Source: UBA4312 sp002394635
GTDB taxonomy: Bacteria; Bacillota_I; Bacilli_A; Erysipelotrichales; Erysipelotrichaceae
DNA length: 64,000 nucleotides
Assembly: GCA_946539765.1 (NCBI GenBank)
Contig: CAMNHO010000004.1
Span: 70,182-134,181, forward strand
Direction: 5' to 3'
The notes under the pieces were generated by a model. That model was not told the DNA's origin. It saw only the letters and a list, made by a program, of their open reading frames with translations, and ran no database searches. This document shows, piece after piece, positions 36,150 to 45,265 of the stretch; positions within the stretch are counted from its first letter, which is position 1, and each line of letters starts with the position of its first letter. The position numbers and the translations under genes are program-made.

Positions 36150-36168
36150 GATATACCAGTTTTTTTAT
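36131..36168. terminator. Terminator between the CPBP-like gene and the Ldh-family gene
   Basis: Stem AACTG-TATATCC/GGATATA-CAGTT with one mismatch, then a T7 run on the plus strand. It overlaps the CPBP-like stop codon and lies between convergent genes. Confidence 0.82.
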
Positions 36169-36182
36169 GCTGTATCATATAA

Positions 36183-37292
36183 TCATTTTTCAAAAGGGAA
36201 AATGTAGTCTAGATGATAATAATCTCGAACGGCCTTAAAATCATCTTGTACACCTTGTCCCATCGGAACTCCTTTATCTTTTCGAATCTGCCATACATCC
36301 CATTCTTTTTCTCCGGCTGTATAGATCCGTTTTTGACCAGGTGCTTTTTGCGAATTACGTAAACCACGCAGAATATCCCCGGTGGTCTTCTTGAAGGTTT
36401 CCAATCCCATAAAGAATTCCGGATCGATCACAATAAAGAAGTGGCCTAAGTGGTATGGACGTTTGTTTCCATCTTTATCTTTATTTGTCAGATCCTTCAT
36501 AAACAGACCGCCCGTTAAAGCAGCAGAGAGGATCTCTACAACAGCTGCATATCCGTAGCCTTTGTAGCCTGCCATTTCTTCACCGATGCCTCCCAGAGGT
36601 GTCAAGGCAGCTGTTCCTTCCACGAGCGCTTTCAGAATTTCATTGGAGTCTGTCAACGCCGAACCATCATGGGCAATAACCATCCCTTTTGGGGTATCTT
36701 TGCCGCTGCGGGCATAATATTCGATCTTTCCTCGTTGAACGATGGAAGTGGCACAGTCGAGAATAAAGTCAAACTCTTCATCCGTAGGAAAAGCGAAAGT
36801 GAGTGGGTTGGTACCCATCATGTTTTCCACGCCAAAGGTGGGGGCAATCGATGCTCGTGCGTTTGTTCCTGTTATGCCGATCAGTCCTTGTTTAGAAGCC
36901 ATGGTTGCCCAATAACCAGCAATACCATAATGAGAAGAATTACGAATAGCACCCATTGCTAACCCATAGGTCTTAGCTTTTTCAATCAATGTTTTCATCA
37001 TGTGATAGCTGGCGACCATGCCCATGCCGTCGTGGGCATCAGCAACTACTGTTGTCGGTGTTTCTTTTAGAATTTCATATTCTGTAACCGGATTGAGTAT
37101 GCCTTCATTGATCCGATCAATGTAAATCGGTTTAAAACGGTTGACACCATGGCTTTCTATGCCACGACGATCACTTTCCATCAAAACATCTGCACAGATC
37201 CTTGCATCATTTTCTGGAACGCCTGCTGCCTGGAATGCATCAACTATAAAACTTTCAATAATATTCCATTGTACATATGGTCTTGTTTCCAT
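36183..37292 (-). CDS. Ldh-family (malate/L-lactate-type) NAD(P)-dependent oxidoreductase
   Basis: Member of the LDH2/MDH2 oxidoreductase family (malate, ureidoglycolate, sulfolactate and related 2-hydroxyacid dehydrogenases), not the classical Rossmann LDH. The 369-residue sequence has ESHGVNRF with the catalytic histidine, RNSSHYGIAGYWATMA, GTNPLTFAFP and the GYKGYGYA block that are typical. Substrate preference cannot be decided; malate or another 2-hydroxy acid is likely. ATG 37292 follows GAGGAGGTATCTC on the minus strand. It has no functional partners nearby. Confidence 0.88.
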   Translation of the reverse strand: METRPYVQWNIIESFIVDAFQAAGVPENDARICADVLMESDRRGIESHGVNRFKPIYIDRINEGILNPVTEYEILKETPTTVVADAHDGMGMVASYHMMKTLIEKAKTYGLAMGAIRNSSHYGIAGYWATMASKQGLIGITGTNARASIAPTFGVENMMGTNPLTFAFPTDEEFDFILDCATSIVQRGKIEYYARSGKDTPKGMVIAHDGSALTDSNEILKALVEGTAALTPLGGIGEEMAGYKGYGYAAVVEILSAALTGGLFMKDLTNKDKDGNKRPYHLGHFFIVIDPEFFMGLETFKKTTGDILRGLRNSQKAPGQKRIYTAGEKEWDVWQIRKDKGVPMGQGVQDDFKAVRDYYHLDYIFPFEK

Positions 37293-37438
37293 GAGATACC
37301 TCCTCGTTTATATAAGTAATTCTATCATAATATGAATGAATAAGGATATAATGTTTTAAAAAACGCATAACATTCATAATTGCTTTTGTGGCTTATGGTA
37401 TTGTGGTGTTTTTTTTACACCTTTATCATTTACTTTGT

Positions 37439-37467
37439 TTGTATCTTGACATATTTTCGTGTATAAT
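37439..37467 (+). promoter_or_regulatory. Promoter of rny
   Basis: TTGTAT, 17-bp spacer, perfect TATAAT. A TTGACA at 37446-37451 is only ten bases from the -10 and was not used. Confidence 0.6.
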
Positions 37468-37494
37468 GAAAAGGCTGGATTTAGGAGGTGTAGT

Positions 37495-39045
37495 ATGTCC
37501 TTACTAATTATCTCTTTATCTGGAATTGCAGGGCTTGTGATTGGAATTGTAGCCATGATGGCTTATTCTAAAGCAGGTTTAAACAAAAATCAGCAGGATG
37601 CAGAGAGAATTCTAAAAGAAGCTGAGATTGAAGCGCAGTCTCGAATTAAACAGGCTGTTTTAGATGGAAAAACACAGGCGCATGAGTTGCGTGTGGAAGC
37701 TGAGAAAGACATTAAAGAACGAAAACAAGAAGTAAACAATTTGGAAAACAAGTTATTACGAAGAGAAGATAACTTGAACTTTCGTGACACAGCTTTAGGC
37801 CAAAAAGAGCGCCAAATCAATGAAAAAATGCAGAAAGTGACTGATAAACTGTCAACGCTAGATGAAAAAGAGAAAGTTTTACAGGAACAAATTGACAAGC
37901 AAATCGTAGTATTGGAAGATGTAGCGAAAATGTCCAGTCAGGATGCAAAGGAAGAATTATTTGCGGTTGTTGAAAAACAGATGGAACAGGAAAAATACGC
38001 TTACATCAAAGACAAAGAAGAAGAAGCAAAAGAAACGGCAAATCGTAAGGCACAGGAGATCCTTGCTATGGCTATTGAAAGAATGAGCCAGCAGGAAACA
38101 CAGGAACGTACCGTCAGTGTAGTAACGCTGCCTAGCGAAGAAATGAAAGGGCGGATCATCGGGCGAGAAGGTCGAAACATTCGTGCTTTTGAACAGGCAA
38201 CAGGTGTTGAATTGAACATTGATGATACCCCGGATGTAATAACGATTACATGTTTCAACCCAGTTCGTCGGGAGGTTGCCCGACTTGCACTGGAGCACTT
38301 GATACGCGATGGCCGTATTCAGCCGGGCCGGATCGAGGATGTAGTTAAGAAGTATCAGAAAGAGATTGATCAGGAAATTGTAAAAACCGGTGAAGAAGCT
38401 ATCTTTAAAATGGGAATCGGAAGAATTGATCGTGATATTATTAAATTGATCGGTACATTAAAATATCGTTATTCCTATGGTCAGAATGCGTTACAGCATT
38501 CGATGGAAGTGGCCTATTTGGCCGGAGCAATGGCTGCTGAATTAGGCTTGAACCAGCAAATTGCCAAACGTGCCGGTTTATTACATGATATCGGAAAAGC
38601 ATTGAATATCGAACATGATGGTTCTCATACAGAATTAGGCTACAAGTTCTGTAAAAAACACGGAGAAAAAGAAATTGTATTAAATGCAATCCAGTCACAT
38701 CATGGCGAAGTGGAGGCGCGCTTCTTGACCAGCCATTTGGTTATTGCTGCCGATACGATTAGTGCTGCTAGACCAGGTGCACGTAAAGAGAGTGCACAGG
38801 CTTATATCGATCGTCTGGAGAATTTGGAGAAGATATCCAAGAAGCATAAGGGCGTTAAAAATGCTTATGCAATTCAGGCTGGCCGCGAGATCCGTGTCAT
38901 GGTCAATCCGACAGAAGTAGACGATATCGCATGTACAAAACTGGCTCGCGATATTCGTGATCAGATTGAAAGTGAGCTGACATATCCAGGACAAATTAAA
39001 GTCAATGTCATCCGTGAAGTACGTGCTCAGGAGCTTGCCAGATAG
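37495..39045 (+). CDS. rny: Ribonuclease Y
   Basis: Membrane-anchored endoribonuclease that starts mRNA decay in Firmicutes. The order over 516 residues is: N-terminal membrane anchor (about 1-22), a long coiled coil (about 25-190), a KH domain with IIGREGRNIRAFE (about 215-270), and an HD domain with LLHDIGKALN (about 360), ending VREVRAQELAR. ATG 37495 is chosen because AGGAGGTGTAGT precedes it and the anchor then starts the protein. It has its own promoter. Confidence 0.96.
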   Translation: MSLLIISLSGIAGLVIGIVAMMAYSKAGLNKNQQDAERILKEAEIEAQSRIKQAVLDGKTQAHELRVEAEKDIKERKQEVNNLENKLLRREDNLNFRDTALGQKERQINEKMQKVTDKLSTLDEKEKVLQEQIDKQIVVLEDVAKMSSQDAKEELFAVVEKQMEQEKYAYIKDKEEEAKETANRKAQEILAMAIERMSQQETQERTVSVVTLPSEEMKGRIIGREGRNIRAFEQATGVELNIDDTPDVITITCFNPVRREVARLALEHLIRDGRIQPGRIEDVVKKYQKEIDQEIVKTGEEAIFKMGIGRIDRDIIKLIGTLKYRYSYGQNALQHSMEVAYLAGAMAAELGLNQQIAKRAGLLHDIGKALNIEHDGSHTELGYKFCKKHGEKEIVLNAIQSHHGEVEARFLTSHLVIAADTISAARPGARKESAQAYIDRLENLEKISKKHKGVKNAYAIQAGREIRVMVNPTEVDDIACTKLARDIRDQIESELTYPGQIKVNVIREVRAQELAR

Positions 39046-39071
39046 TGTAAGCCATAGCTTACTATTTTGAC

Positions 39072-39099
39072 TTGAAACCTTTTAGAGAATTGCTATACT
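39072..39099 (+). promoter_or_regulatory. Promoter of the ferredoxin gene
   Basis: TTGAAA, 16-bp spacer, extended -10 TGCTATACT. A weak GTAAGC/GCTTAC hairpin just upstream (39047-39062) may terminate rny. Confidence 0.65.
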
Positions 39100-39133
39100 T
39101 TTCATAGGGTAAAACTAAAAGGAGGAAAAACTA

Positions 39134-39313
39134 ATGGCTGTAAAGATTGATGTTGATACTTGCATCGGTTGTGGTGCTTGTGTTGGAGGATGCCCTGTTG
39201 GAGCACTTTCCATGAATGATGATGGACAATCTGTTTGTGATGGAGATACTTGTATTGATTGCGGTTCTTGCATCGGTACTTGCCCAGTTGGAGCAATTAG
39301 TTCAGAATTTTAA
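39134..39313 (+). CDS. 2[4Fe-4S] ferredoxin
   Basis: 59-residue clostridial-type ferredoxin, a low-potential electron carrier. Two clusters are predicted from CIGCGACVGGCP (Cys10, 13, 16, 20) and CIDCGSCIGTCP (Cys40, 43, 46, 50). The two halves mirror each other. ATG 39134 follows AAAAGGAGGAAAAACTA. The gene has its own promoter and terminator, which suggests strong, independent expression, as expected for an anaerobe. Its redox partners are not in the window. Confidence 0.96.
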   Translation: MAVKIDVDTCIGCGACVGGCPVGALSMNDDGQSVCDGDTCIDCGSCIGTCPVGAISSEF

Positions 39314-39327
39314 TTAAAAGAAGTTAG

Positions 39328-39358
39328 GAGTCAGGCTGCAAAGTTTGGCTCTTTCTTT
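39328..39358 (+). terminator. Intrinsic terminator after the ferredoxin gene
   Basis: Nine-base-pair stem GAGTCAGGC/GTTTGGCTC with G-U pairs and a six-base loop, then TTTCTTT. Confidence 0.72.
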
Positions 39359-39374
39359 ATATATGGAGGTATTT

Positions 39375-40808
39375 ATGAAAATTAGACCAGACTGGATCCT
39401 GCCGGATCTAAAAGAAGCACAAAAACGTACAAGAAAACCGATTGAACGAATCGATACATTTCAAATTCAGGAAAATGCACGGTTTATCGGACAAGGAAAA
39501 ACATATTATATTTCTACATATGGCTGTCAGGCCAATGAGCGAGATTCTGAGACGTTAGCCGGGATTATGGATGCCATGGGCTTTGTTTATAATGAAGATG
39601 TGGAAACAGCCGATGTGATTTTGATCAATACATGTGCAGTACGTCAGAATGCTGAAGAGAAAGTTTTAGGAGAATTAGGCAATTTTAAGCGGCTCTACAG
39701 AGAAAACAAGGATCTGGTTATCGGTGTTTGCGGATGTATGGCACAGGAAGAAGATCTTGTTGATACGATCCTTCATAAATATCCTCAGGTACGTTTACTT
39801 TTTGGAACGCATAATCTGCAGGAACTGCCGTCGATGTTATACAGTGTTATTTTTGATCATAAACGCATGATCAAGGTATACTCCAAGGAAGGAGAGGTAT
39901 ATGAAAACCTTCCAGTCCATCGTTTCGGAACTCATAAGGCATGGGTCAACATTATGTATGGCTGTGATAAATTCTGTACTTACTGTATTGTCCCATATAC
40001 TAGAGGAAAACAACGTTCGAGGACGATGGAGCAGATTCTTTCAGAGGTTCGACAATTGAAAGAGGATGGCTATAAAGAAGTCTCTTTATTGGGACAAAAT
40101 GTGAATGCGTATGGAAAAGATATAGATAACGGGGGCGATTTTGCCGATTTATTGGAAGAAGTTGCCAAAATCGGTATTCCACGAGTACGTTTTATGACCA
40201 GTCATCCTTGGGATTTCTCCGATCGGATGATTGATGTCATTGCCAAATATGACAACATCATGCCATATATTCATTTGCCTTTACAATCAGGTGATGATGA
40301 GATATTGAAGCGGATGGGACGTCGATATACCAGTGAAGAGTATAAGGCATTGTTTGATGCAATCAAGAAGAGAATTCCAAATGTATCTGTCACTACAGAT
40401 ATCATAGTTGGATTCCCGGGAGAAACGGAAGAGCAGTTCCAACATACTTTGGATATGGTGAACTATTGTCAGTATGACAATGCGTTTACATTTATCTTTT
40501 CTGCACGTGCTGGAACGCCAGCTGCCCGGATGAGCGATGAGGTTACACGGGAGGAAAAGACAAAGCGGTTGATGAAGCTCAACGAGACGTGGAATCAATA
40601 TGCGCTTGAAAAGAACAAGGCATACGAGGGCCGTGTTGTTTCTGTTCTGGTAGATGGAAAAAGCAAGAAAAACGAACATGTATATTCGGGATATACGGAT
40701 ACGAACAAGCTGGTTAATTTTACCGGAAAGAACATTCAGCCGGGAACATTTGTGGATGTGCTCATTGAAACAGGAAAAACCTTTTCCTTAGATGGGAAAG
40801 CATTGTGA
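39375..40808 (+). CDS. miaB: tRNA-2-methylthio-N6-dimethylallyladenosine synthase MiaB
   Basis: Radical-SAM methylthiotransferase modifying A37 of tRNAs that read UNN codons. The N-terminal cluster domain has STYGCQANERDSE, NTCAVRQNA and GVCGCMAQ (three cysteines). The radical-SAM motif is CDKFCTYC, and a C-terminal TRAM domain follows. The length of 477 residues is standard. ATG 39375 follows TGGAGGTATTT. An in-frame TTG at 39345 falls in the preceding terminator. Confidence 0.95.
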   Translation: MKIRPDWILPDLKEAQKRTRKPIERIDTFQIQENARFIGQGKTYYISTYGCQANERDSETLAGIMDAMGFVYNEDVETADVILINTCAVRQNAEEKVLGELGNFKRLYRENKDLVIGVCGCMAQEEDLVDTILHKYPQVRLLFGTHNLQELPSMLYSVIFDHKRMIKVYSKEGEVYENLPVHRFGTHKAWVNIMYGCDKFCTYCIVPYTRGKQRSRTMEQILSEVRQLKEDGYKEVSLLGQNVNAYGKDIDNGGDFADLLEEVAKIGIPRVRFMTSHPWDFSDRMIDVIAKYDNIMPYIHLPLQSGDDEILKRMGRRYTSEEYKALFDAIKKRIPNVSVTTDIIVGFPGETEEQFQHTLDMVNYCQYDNAFTFIFSARAGTPAARMSDEVTREEKTKRLMKLNETWNQYALEKNKAYEGRVVSVLVDGKSKKNEHVYSGYTDTNKLVNFTGKNIQPGTFVDVLIETGKTFSLDGKAL

Positions 40809-40814
40809 TATAAT
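40806..40814 (+). promoter_or_regulatory. Extended -10 promoter of the RNase J-like gene
   Basis: TGATATAAT overlapping the miaB stop codon. The -35 region (near 40786) is weak. Confidence 0.5.
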
Positions 40815-40846
40815 ACTAATAATATAAATCCATGAAAGGAGACTCC

Positions 40847-42517
40847 ATGAATAAGCATTCTGAAAAAATTCGTTTTTTCGCTTTGGGTGGCCAGGACGAA
40901 GACGGGAAGAATATGATGTGTCTGGAAATCGATGACCGGATCTTTGTGATTGAGGCTGGATTAAAATACCCGGATCAAAGAGAATCTTTGGGAATCGAAT
41001 TTATCGTACAAGACTTTTCTTATTTGGTAGCGAATAAAGATCGAATTGAGGGGATCTTTATTACTCACGGACATGATGATGTAATGGGAGCTTTACCCTA
41101 TTTATTAGAAAGTGCATCGGCGAATGTATATGCATCCCCGATGGTATCTAAGATCCTGCATAAACAATTGCGTTCCATGAAGATTACCGGAAGCAGGATC
41201 TATACTGTAAAACGTCATGATACGAAAAAAATAGGAAAACATAAGGTCATTTTCTTTCCGATTACACATAATTTTCCTTCGACGTATGGTCTGGCTATCT
41301 CCACTTCCTACGGATATATCGTTTACTCCGGTGAATTCATTATGGACTATGATGACCTGACGGATGATTACCGAGGTGATATCCGAACATTGACTACGTT
41401 GGGAATGGAAGGGGTATTTTTGCTTCTGCAGGAAAGCAAAGGGGCTGAACGCAGCGGGCATACATCGCCAAATCACCGAATTGCACCGGCATTCTCTAAA
41501 GTTCTGGAAAGAAATGAGAACAAGCGTATCTTTGTCAGCGTATACTCGCAGAGTGTGTATCGTTTACAGGAGATTTTAAATACATGTATTAAATATAACC
41601 GACGCATGTTTATCTATAACAAGGATCTGCAGGAAATGCTGGAATATCTGAAGGCAGTCGGATATGAGGTGCCTTCTAAATACATCGTAACGGAAAGAGA
41701 ATTTAATAATTCCATGAAGGATATTGTGGTAATCATCAGTTCACAGGGACCAGTATTGTTTAATATGATCCACAATATCGCCAATAATGAAGATAATCTG
41801 ATTTCAATGGATGACCAGGATGTGATCTGTATGGCCAGTCGTGTCATTGCTGGCACCGGAAAAGATTTTGCGGCCATGGAAAACGATATTTATAAATTGA
41901 ATGCAGAACTGATTGTGTTGGGGGATCAGGTTATCAATATGCATCCTTCTGTAGAAGACCTGAAAATGATGTTGTTCATCCTGCGTCCGAAGTACTATAT
42001 TCCGGTCAAAGGGCAGTATCGTCAGTTATATATGAATGCCGAACTGGCCATGAATATGGGGTATAGTCCAAGCAACATTCTTATTTTGGATAATGGTCAG
42101 GTTGCACAGTTCGAAAATGGCCGGCTGGTATCATGTCGTATGGAATTTGATTTAAAAGATGTTCTAGTAGACGGAAAGAAAAACTGGGACATGGCTGGTG
42201 TTGTCTTAAAGGACAGAGAAACGTTATCCACGGATGGTGTGATCATTCTGGCTATCGGTATTGATGCAAAAACCAAGAAGATCATTAATGGACCGGATAT
42301 TCAAACACGCGGGCTGATCTATTTAAAAGATGCTGAATACATCACAAAAGATGTGGCAAAGATTATGGAAGAAACCATAGAAAATGATGTATCAAATAAG
42401 AAGTATGATAATATGGAAACCCGGCAAGCGATCCGTGATAAAGTATCGAGATACTTACTGCGTCAGACGGCAAAACGCCCGATGATCCTTCCGGTCATAA
42501 TGGAAATTAACACGTAG
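40847..42517 (+). CDS. rnjB: RNase J2-like metallo-beta-lactamase protein with lost metal ligands
   Basis: 556-residue RNase J homologue (beta-lactamase, beta-CASP and C-terminal domains) of mRNA and rRNA processing. Compared with RNase J1 as I recall it, the HxHxDH motif is HGHDDV (His74, His76, Asp78, Val79), the GDF aspartate is Glu163, and the PxHGE histidine is Lys388 (PVKGQYR). The ITHNF histidine is kept. It is therefore probably a weak or inactive partner, like RNase J2 in other Firmicutes, working with a J1 encoded elsewhere. ATG 40847 follows AAAGGAGACTCC and is preferred to ATG 40832. Confidence 0.8.
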   Translation: MNKHSEKIRFFALGGQDEDGKNMMCLEIDDRIFVIEAGLKYPDQRESLGIEFIVQDFSYLVANKDRIEGIFITHGHDDVMGALPYLLESASANVYASPMVSKILHKQLRSMKITGSRIYTVKRHDTKKIGKHKVIFFPITHNFPSTYGLAISTSYGYIVYSGEFIMDYDDLTDDYRGDIRTLTTLGMEGVFLLLQESKGAERSGHTSPNHRIAPAFSKVLERNENKRIFVSVYSQSVYRLQEILNTCIKYNRRMFIYNKDLQEMLEYLKAVGYEVPSKYIVTEREFNNSMKDIVVIISSQGPVLFNMIHNIANNEDNLISMDDQDVICMASRVIAGTGKDFAAMENDIYKLNAELIVLGDQVINMHPSVEDLKMMLFILRPKYYIPVKGQYRQLYMNAELAMNMGYSPSNILILDNGQVAQFENGRLVSCRMEFDLKDVLVDGKKNWDMAGVVLKDRETLSTDGVIILAIGIDAKTKKIINGPDIQTRGLIYLKDAEYITKDVAKIMEETIENDVSNKKYDNMETRQAIRDKVSRYLLRQTAKRPMILPVIMEINT

Positions 42518-42534
42518 TTTAAGGAGATGAGTCT

Positions 42535-44829
42535 ATGGCAGCTGCCAAGAAAAAGACAACCAAAAAGAAAACACAAAAAAAATCGGCTCCTAAAAAGACA
42601 CAATCGAGGTTATTTCGAGTGTGTCTTCTACTTTGTATAGCCGTATTGTGTATTATAGCGCTATTGCATCTCGGTCCGGTGGGTTCGATCCTGTTCCAGT
42701 TTTTTAACTGGTTGTTCGGATCCTTTGGATTTGTGATGATTTTACTGATCATGGGGTTTTGTTTGTATTCGATTCCTTACCGGAAAGAACCCTTTTTGGT
42801 CACACGTCATTACGTGGGAATGGCGTTATTGGGATCCGCCTGGATGTTACTGGTGGCAGTCCGTGGTTTTCAAGCGGACAGCTACTGGTCTATGTTGGAA
42901 ACGACCTTTGGACAGTTTATTGCAATCATCGGCGGGCAGTATGTAAGTACAGGGGTGATCGGCTCTCTGTTACTTGGCATCATCGGTACATTGTTCAGTC
43001 AGGGAGGCTGTTATCTTTTTGTCGTCTTGTTTATCATGTTAGGGGTCCTTCTGATTGATTATCCGCAGATTCGCGACTTTGTGGTGGATTTTACCAATCG
43101 GGAAGATGAGCCATTGGAACAGAAACCAAAGAAAGAGAAAAAGAAAGAAAAAAGGAAGGAAAAGAAGAAGGATACCTCTTCCTACCAGATCATTGATGCC
43201 AACGACCTCGACCAGTTGATCATCGATTCAAATCCAAGTTTGTTTATGGAAGCCGATGACAAACAAAAGAAGGATGTCATTGTGCCTGAACCGGTGGATT
43301 CCAACAAAAAAAAGGAAAAGAAAAAGATCGAGCAGAAACAGGAAGAAGTACTGGAGGCATCGAATACGGTCTATGATGTACCGATTGATGAATATAAGAA
43401 TTATACCTTGCCGAAGATGAATGTTTTGGATCCTCTGACTCGTACATCACGATCTAATAAAAACAGTTCTTCTGCCAAGGAACAAGGAAGAAAACTGATT
43501 GAAGTACTCGATACGTTTGGGATTGCAGCGGAGCTGGTTCAGATCCATATTGGTCCCAGTGTCACAAAATTTGAAATTCGTCCTCAGATCGGAGTGCGTG
43601 TGAGTCGAATCAGCGGCCTGCAAGATGATATAATGATGGCAATTGAGGCAACCGACATACGGATCGAAGCGCCCATTCCGGGAAAGAATGCGGTCGGTAT
43701 CGAAGTACCGAATGTAGAAAAGACAACGGTACAAATGCGGGAGCTTATGCAGTCCATTCCGGTATCGGATGCTGGAAAGAAGCTTTTGTTCTGTCTTGGA
43801 AAGAATCTTCTGGGTGAGCCTATTTATGGTCAGCTTGACCGTATGCCGCATTTATTGATTGCCGGTGCCACTGGTTCAGGAAAATCGGTTTGTGTTAACT
43901 CAATCATCTGCTCTATTTTGATGCGTACGCGTCCGGATGAAGTGAAGCTGATCTTGATCGATCCGAAAAAGGTCGAATTCACTCCATATAATGATGTACC
44001 ACATTTACTCGCTCCGGTCGTTACAGATAGTGAACTTGCCAACAATGCGTTGAAGGTCGCTGTAAAAATGATGGATGACCGTTATGCGATGTTCAGTGAA
44101 TGGGGCGTTCGTAATATCAATGGCTACAACAAACTGATCAAGCAGCACCCTGAGCAAAATCTTCCGCCTATGCCACGCATTGTCATCATCATTGATGAGC
44201 TGGCGGATCTGATGCTGGTTGCTGCTAAAGAAGTGGAATCTAGTATTCAACGGATCACACAGTTAGCAAGAGCGGCCGGTATTTATCTGATTGTTGCTAC
44301 ACAAAGACCAAGTGTTGATGTGATTACCGGTGTGATCAAAGCCAATATTCCTAGCCGTATTGCCTTTGCGGTGTCATCGGCTGTCGATAGTCGAACCATC
44401 CTGGATCAACAGGGAGCTGAACGACTGTTAGGATATGGGGATATGCTGTATCTGCCGAACGGTGAAACCAGTCCGCAACGAATACAAGGTGTATTCATTC
44501 AGGATGATGAAGTTGTGCGTATAGCCGAAGCTGTAAAAGCACAGGGCAAACCACATTATGATGACACGTTTATTCAGCTAAGGGAGATTGCCAGCCAGGG
44601 TGGTGAAGTGAAGAACGAATCCATGGATCCGATCTATGAAGATGTAAAACATTTTGTTATCAATAAGCAGAAGGCGAGTACATCGTTACTGCAAAGACAG
44701 TTTTCCATCGGATATGGACGGGCAGCTCGTTTAATTGATGTACTGGAGATGCAGGGCATCATTGGACCGGCTAACGGCAGTAAGCCAAGAGAGGTTTATA
44801 TTAAAAACACATACGAAGAAGAGATGTAA
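42535..44829 (+). CDS. ftsK: DNA translocase FtsK/SpoIIIE
   Basis: Septal DNA pump that clears chromosomes during division. A Lys-rich N-terminus (residues 4-23) is followed by four membrane segments (about 28-170) and a charged Lys/Glu linker with a KKEKRKEKK run. The alpha-beta motor follows with Walker A AGATGSGKSVCVNS and Walker B IVIIIDELADLM. The C-terminal winged-helix gamma domain is TSLLQRQFSIGYGRAARLID, which reads polarity sequences. The length of 764 residues is typical. It sits 17 bases after the RNase J-like gene. Confidence 0.95.
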   Translation: MAAAKKKTTKKKTQKKSAPKKTQSRLFRVCLLLCIAVLCIIALLHLGPVGSILFQFFNWLFGSFGFVMILLIMGFCLYSIPYRKEPFLVTRHYVGMALLGSAWMLLVAVRGFQADSYWSMLETTFGQFIAIIGGQYVSTGVIGSLLLGIIGTLFSQGGCYLFVVLFIMLGVLLIDYPQIRDFVVDFTNREDEPLEQKPKKEKKKEKRKEKKKDTSSYQIIDANDLDQLIIDSNPSLFMEADDKQKKDVIVPEPVDSNKKKEKKKIEQKQEEVLEASNTVYDVPIDEYKNYTLPKMNVLDPLTRTSRSNKNSSSAKEQGRKLIEVLDTFGIAAELVQIHIGPSVTKFEIRPQIGVRVSRISGLQDDIMMAIEATDIRIEAPIPGKNAVGIEVPNVEKTTVQMRELMQSIPVSDAGKKLLFCLGKNLLGEPIYGQLDRMPHLLIAGATGSGKSVCVNSIICSILMRTRPDEVKLILIDPKKVEFTPYNDVPHLLAPVVTDSELANNALKVAVKMMDDRYAMFSEWGVRNINGYNKLIKQHPEQNLPPMPRIVIIIDELADLMLVAAKEVESSIQRITQLARAAGIYLIVATQRPSVDVITGVIKANIPSRIAFAVSSAVDSRTILDQQGAERLLGYGDMLYLPNGETSPQRIQGVFIQDDEVVRIAEAVKAQGKPHYDDTFIQLREIASQGGEVKNESMDPIYEDVKHFVINKQKASTSLLQRQFSIGYGRAARLIDVLEMQGIIGPANGSKPREVYIKNTYEEEM

Positions 44830-44848
44830 GAAAGGGATTGATTAGATT

Positions 44849-45265
44849 ATGAATGTATTTATGAACGCAAAACAAATTAAAGATGGATGTATATCGGAGG
44901 CGGTCAGCCTTGGAGACTTTGTATATGTCAGTGCGCAGACCGGACAGGGATCGTCCATTGAAGAACAGGCAATCAGCGCTTGTCATCGGGTATTCACAGT
45001 ATTGGAAGATTTTGGGCTTTCCAGTCGTCATGTGGTAAAAACAACAGTATTTTTAAAGGATATTCATAATCGGGATGCGTTCCTATCTATGTATAAAACC
45101 ATGTTTGAAGCACCTTATCCAGCCTGTTCCATCGTAGCTGTTTCCGATTTGGAAAATGAAGCTATGGTAGAAATTGAAGCTTTCGCAATCAATACGCTAC
45201 GTTATGAGAAGGAAATGAAAAATTCCGGCTGTTCTCATGATTGTGACAGCTGTTCCGGCTGCTAA
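44849..45265 (+). CDS. RidA-family protein with Arg-to-Cys change and a cysteine-rich tail
   Basis: A 138-residue YjgF/YER057c/UK114 protein. The family core is clear (VSLGDFVYVSAQTGQGS, VVKTTVFLKDIHNRDAFLSMY, AMVEIEAFAI). In imine-hydrolysing RidA the segment is PARS, with an arginine that binds substrate. Here it is PACS (Cys93), so classic 2-iminobutanoate deamination is doubtful. The last eleven residues, CSHDCDSCSGC, hold four cysteines and a histidine and look like a metal or redox site. The gene follows ftsK by 19 bases and ends four bases into the convergent comK gene. Confidence 0.8.
   Translation: MNVFMNAKQIKDGCISEAVSLGDFVYVSAQTGQGSSIEEQAISACHRVFTVLEDFGLSSRHVVKTTVFLKDIHNRDAFLSMYKTMFEAPYPACSIVAVSDLENEAMVEIEAFAINTLRYEKEMKNSGCSHDCDSCSGC

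Noticed and set aside
37446..37467. TTGACA followed by TATAAT upstream of rny
   Set aside because: The spacer is only ten bases. A TTGTAT 17 bases from the -10 fits better.
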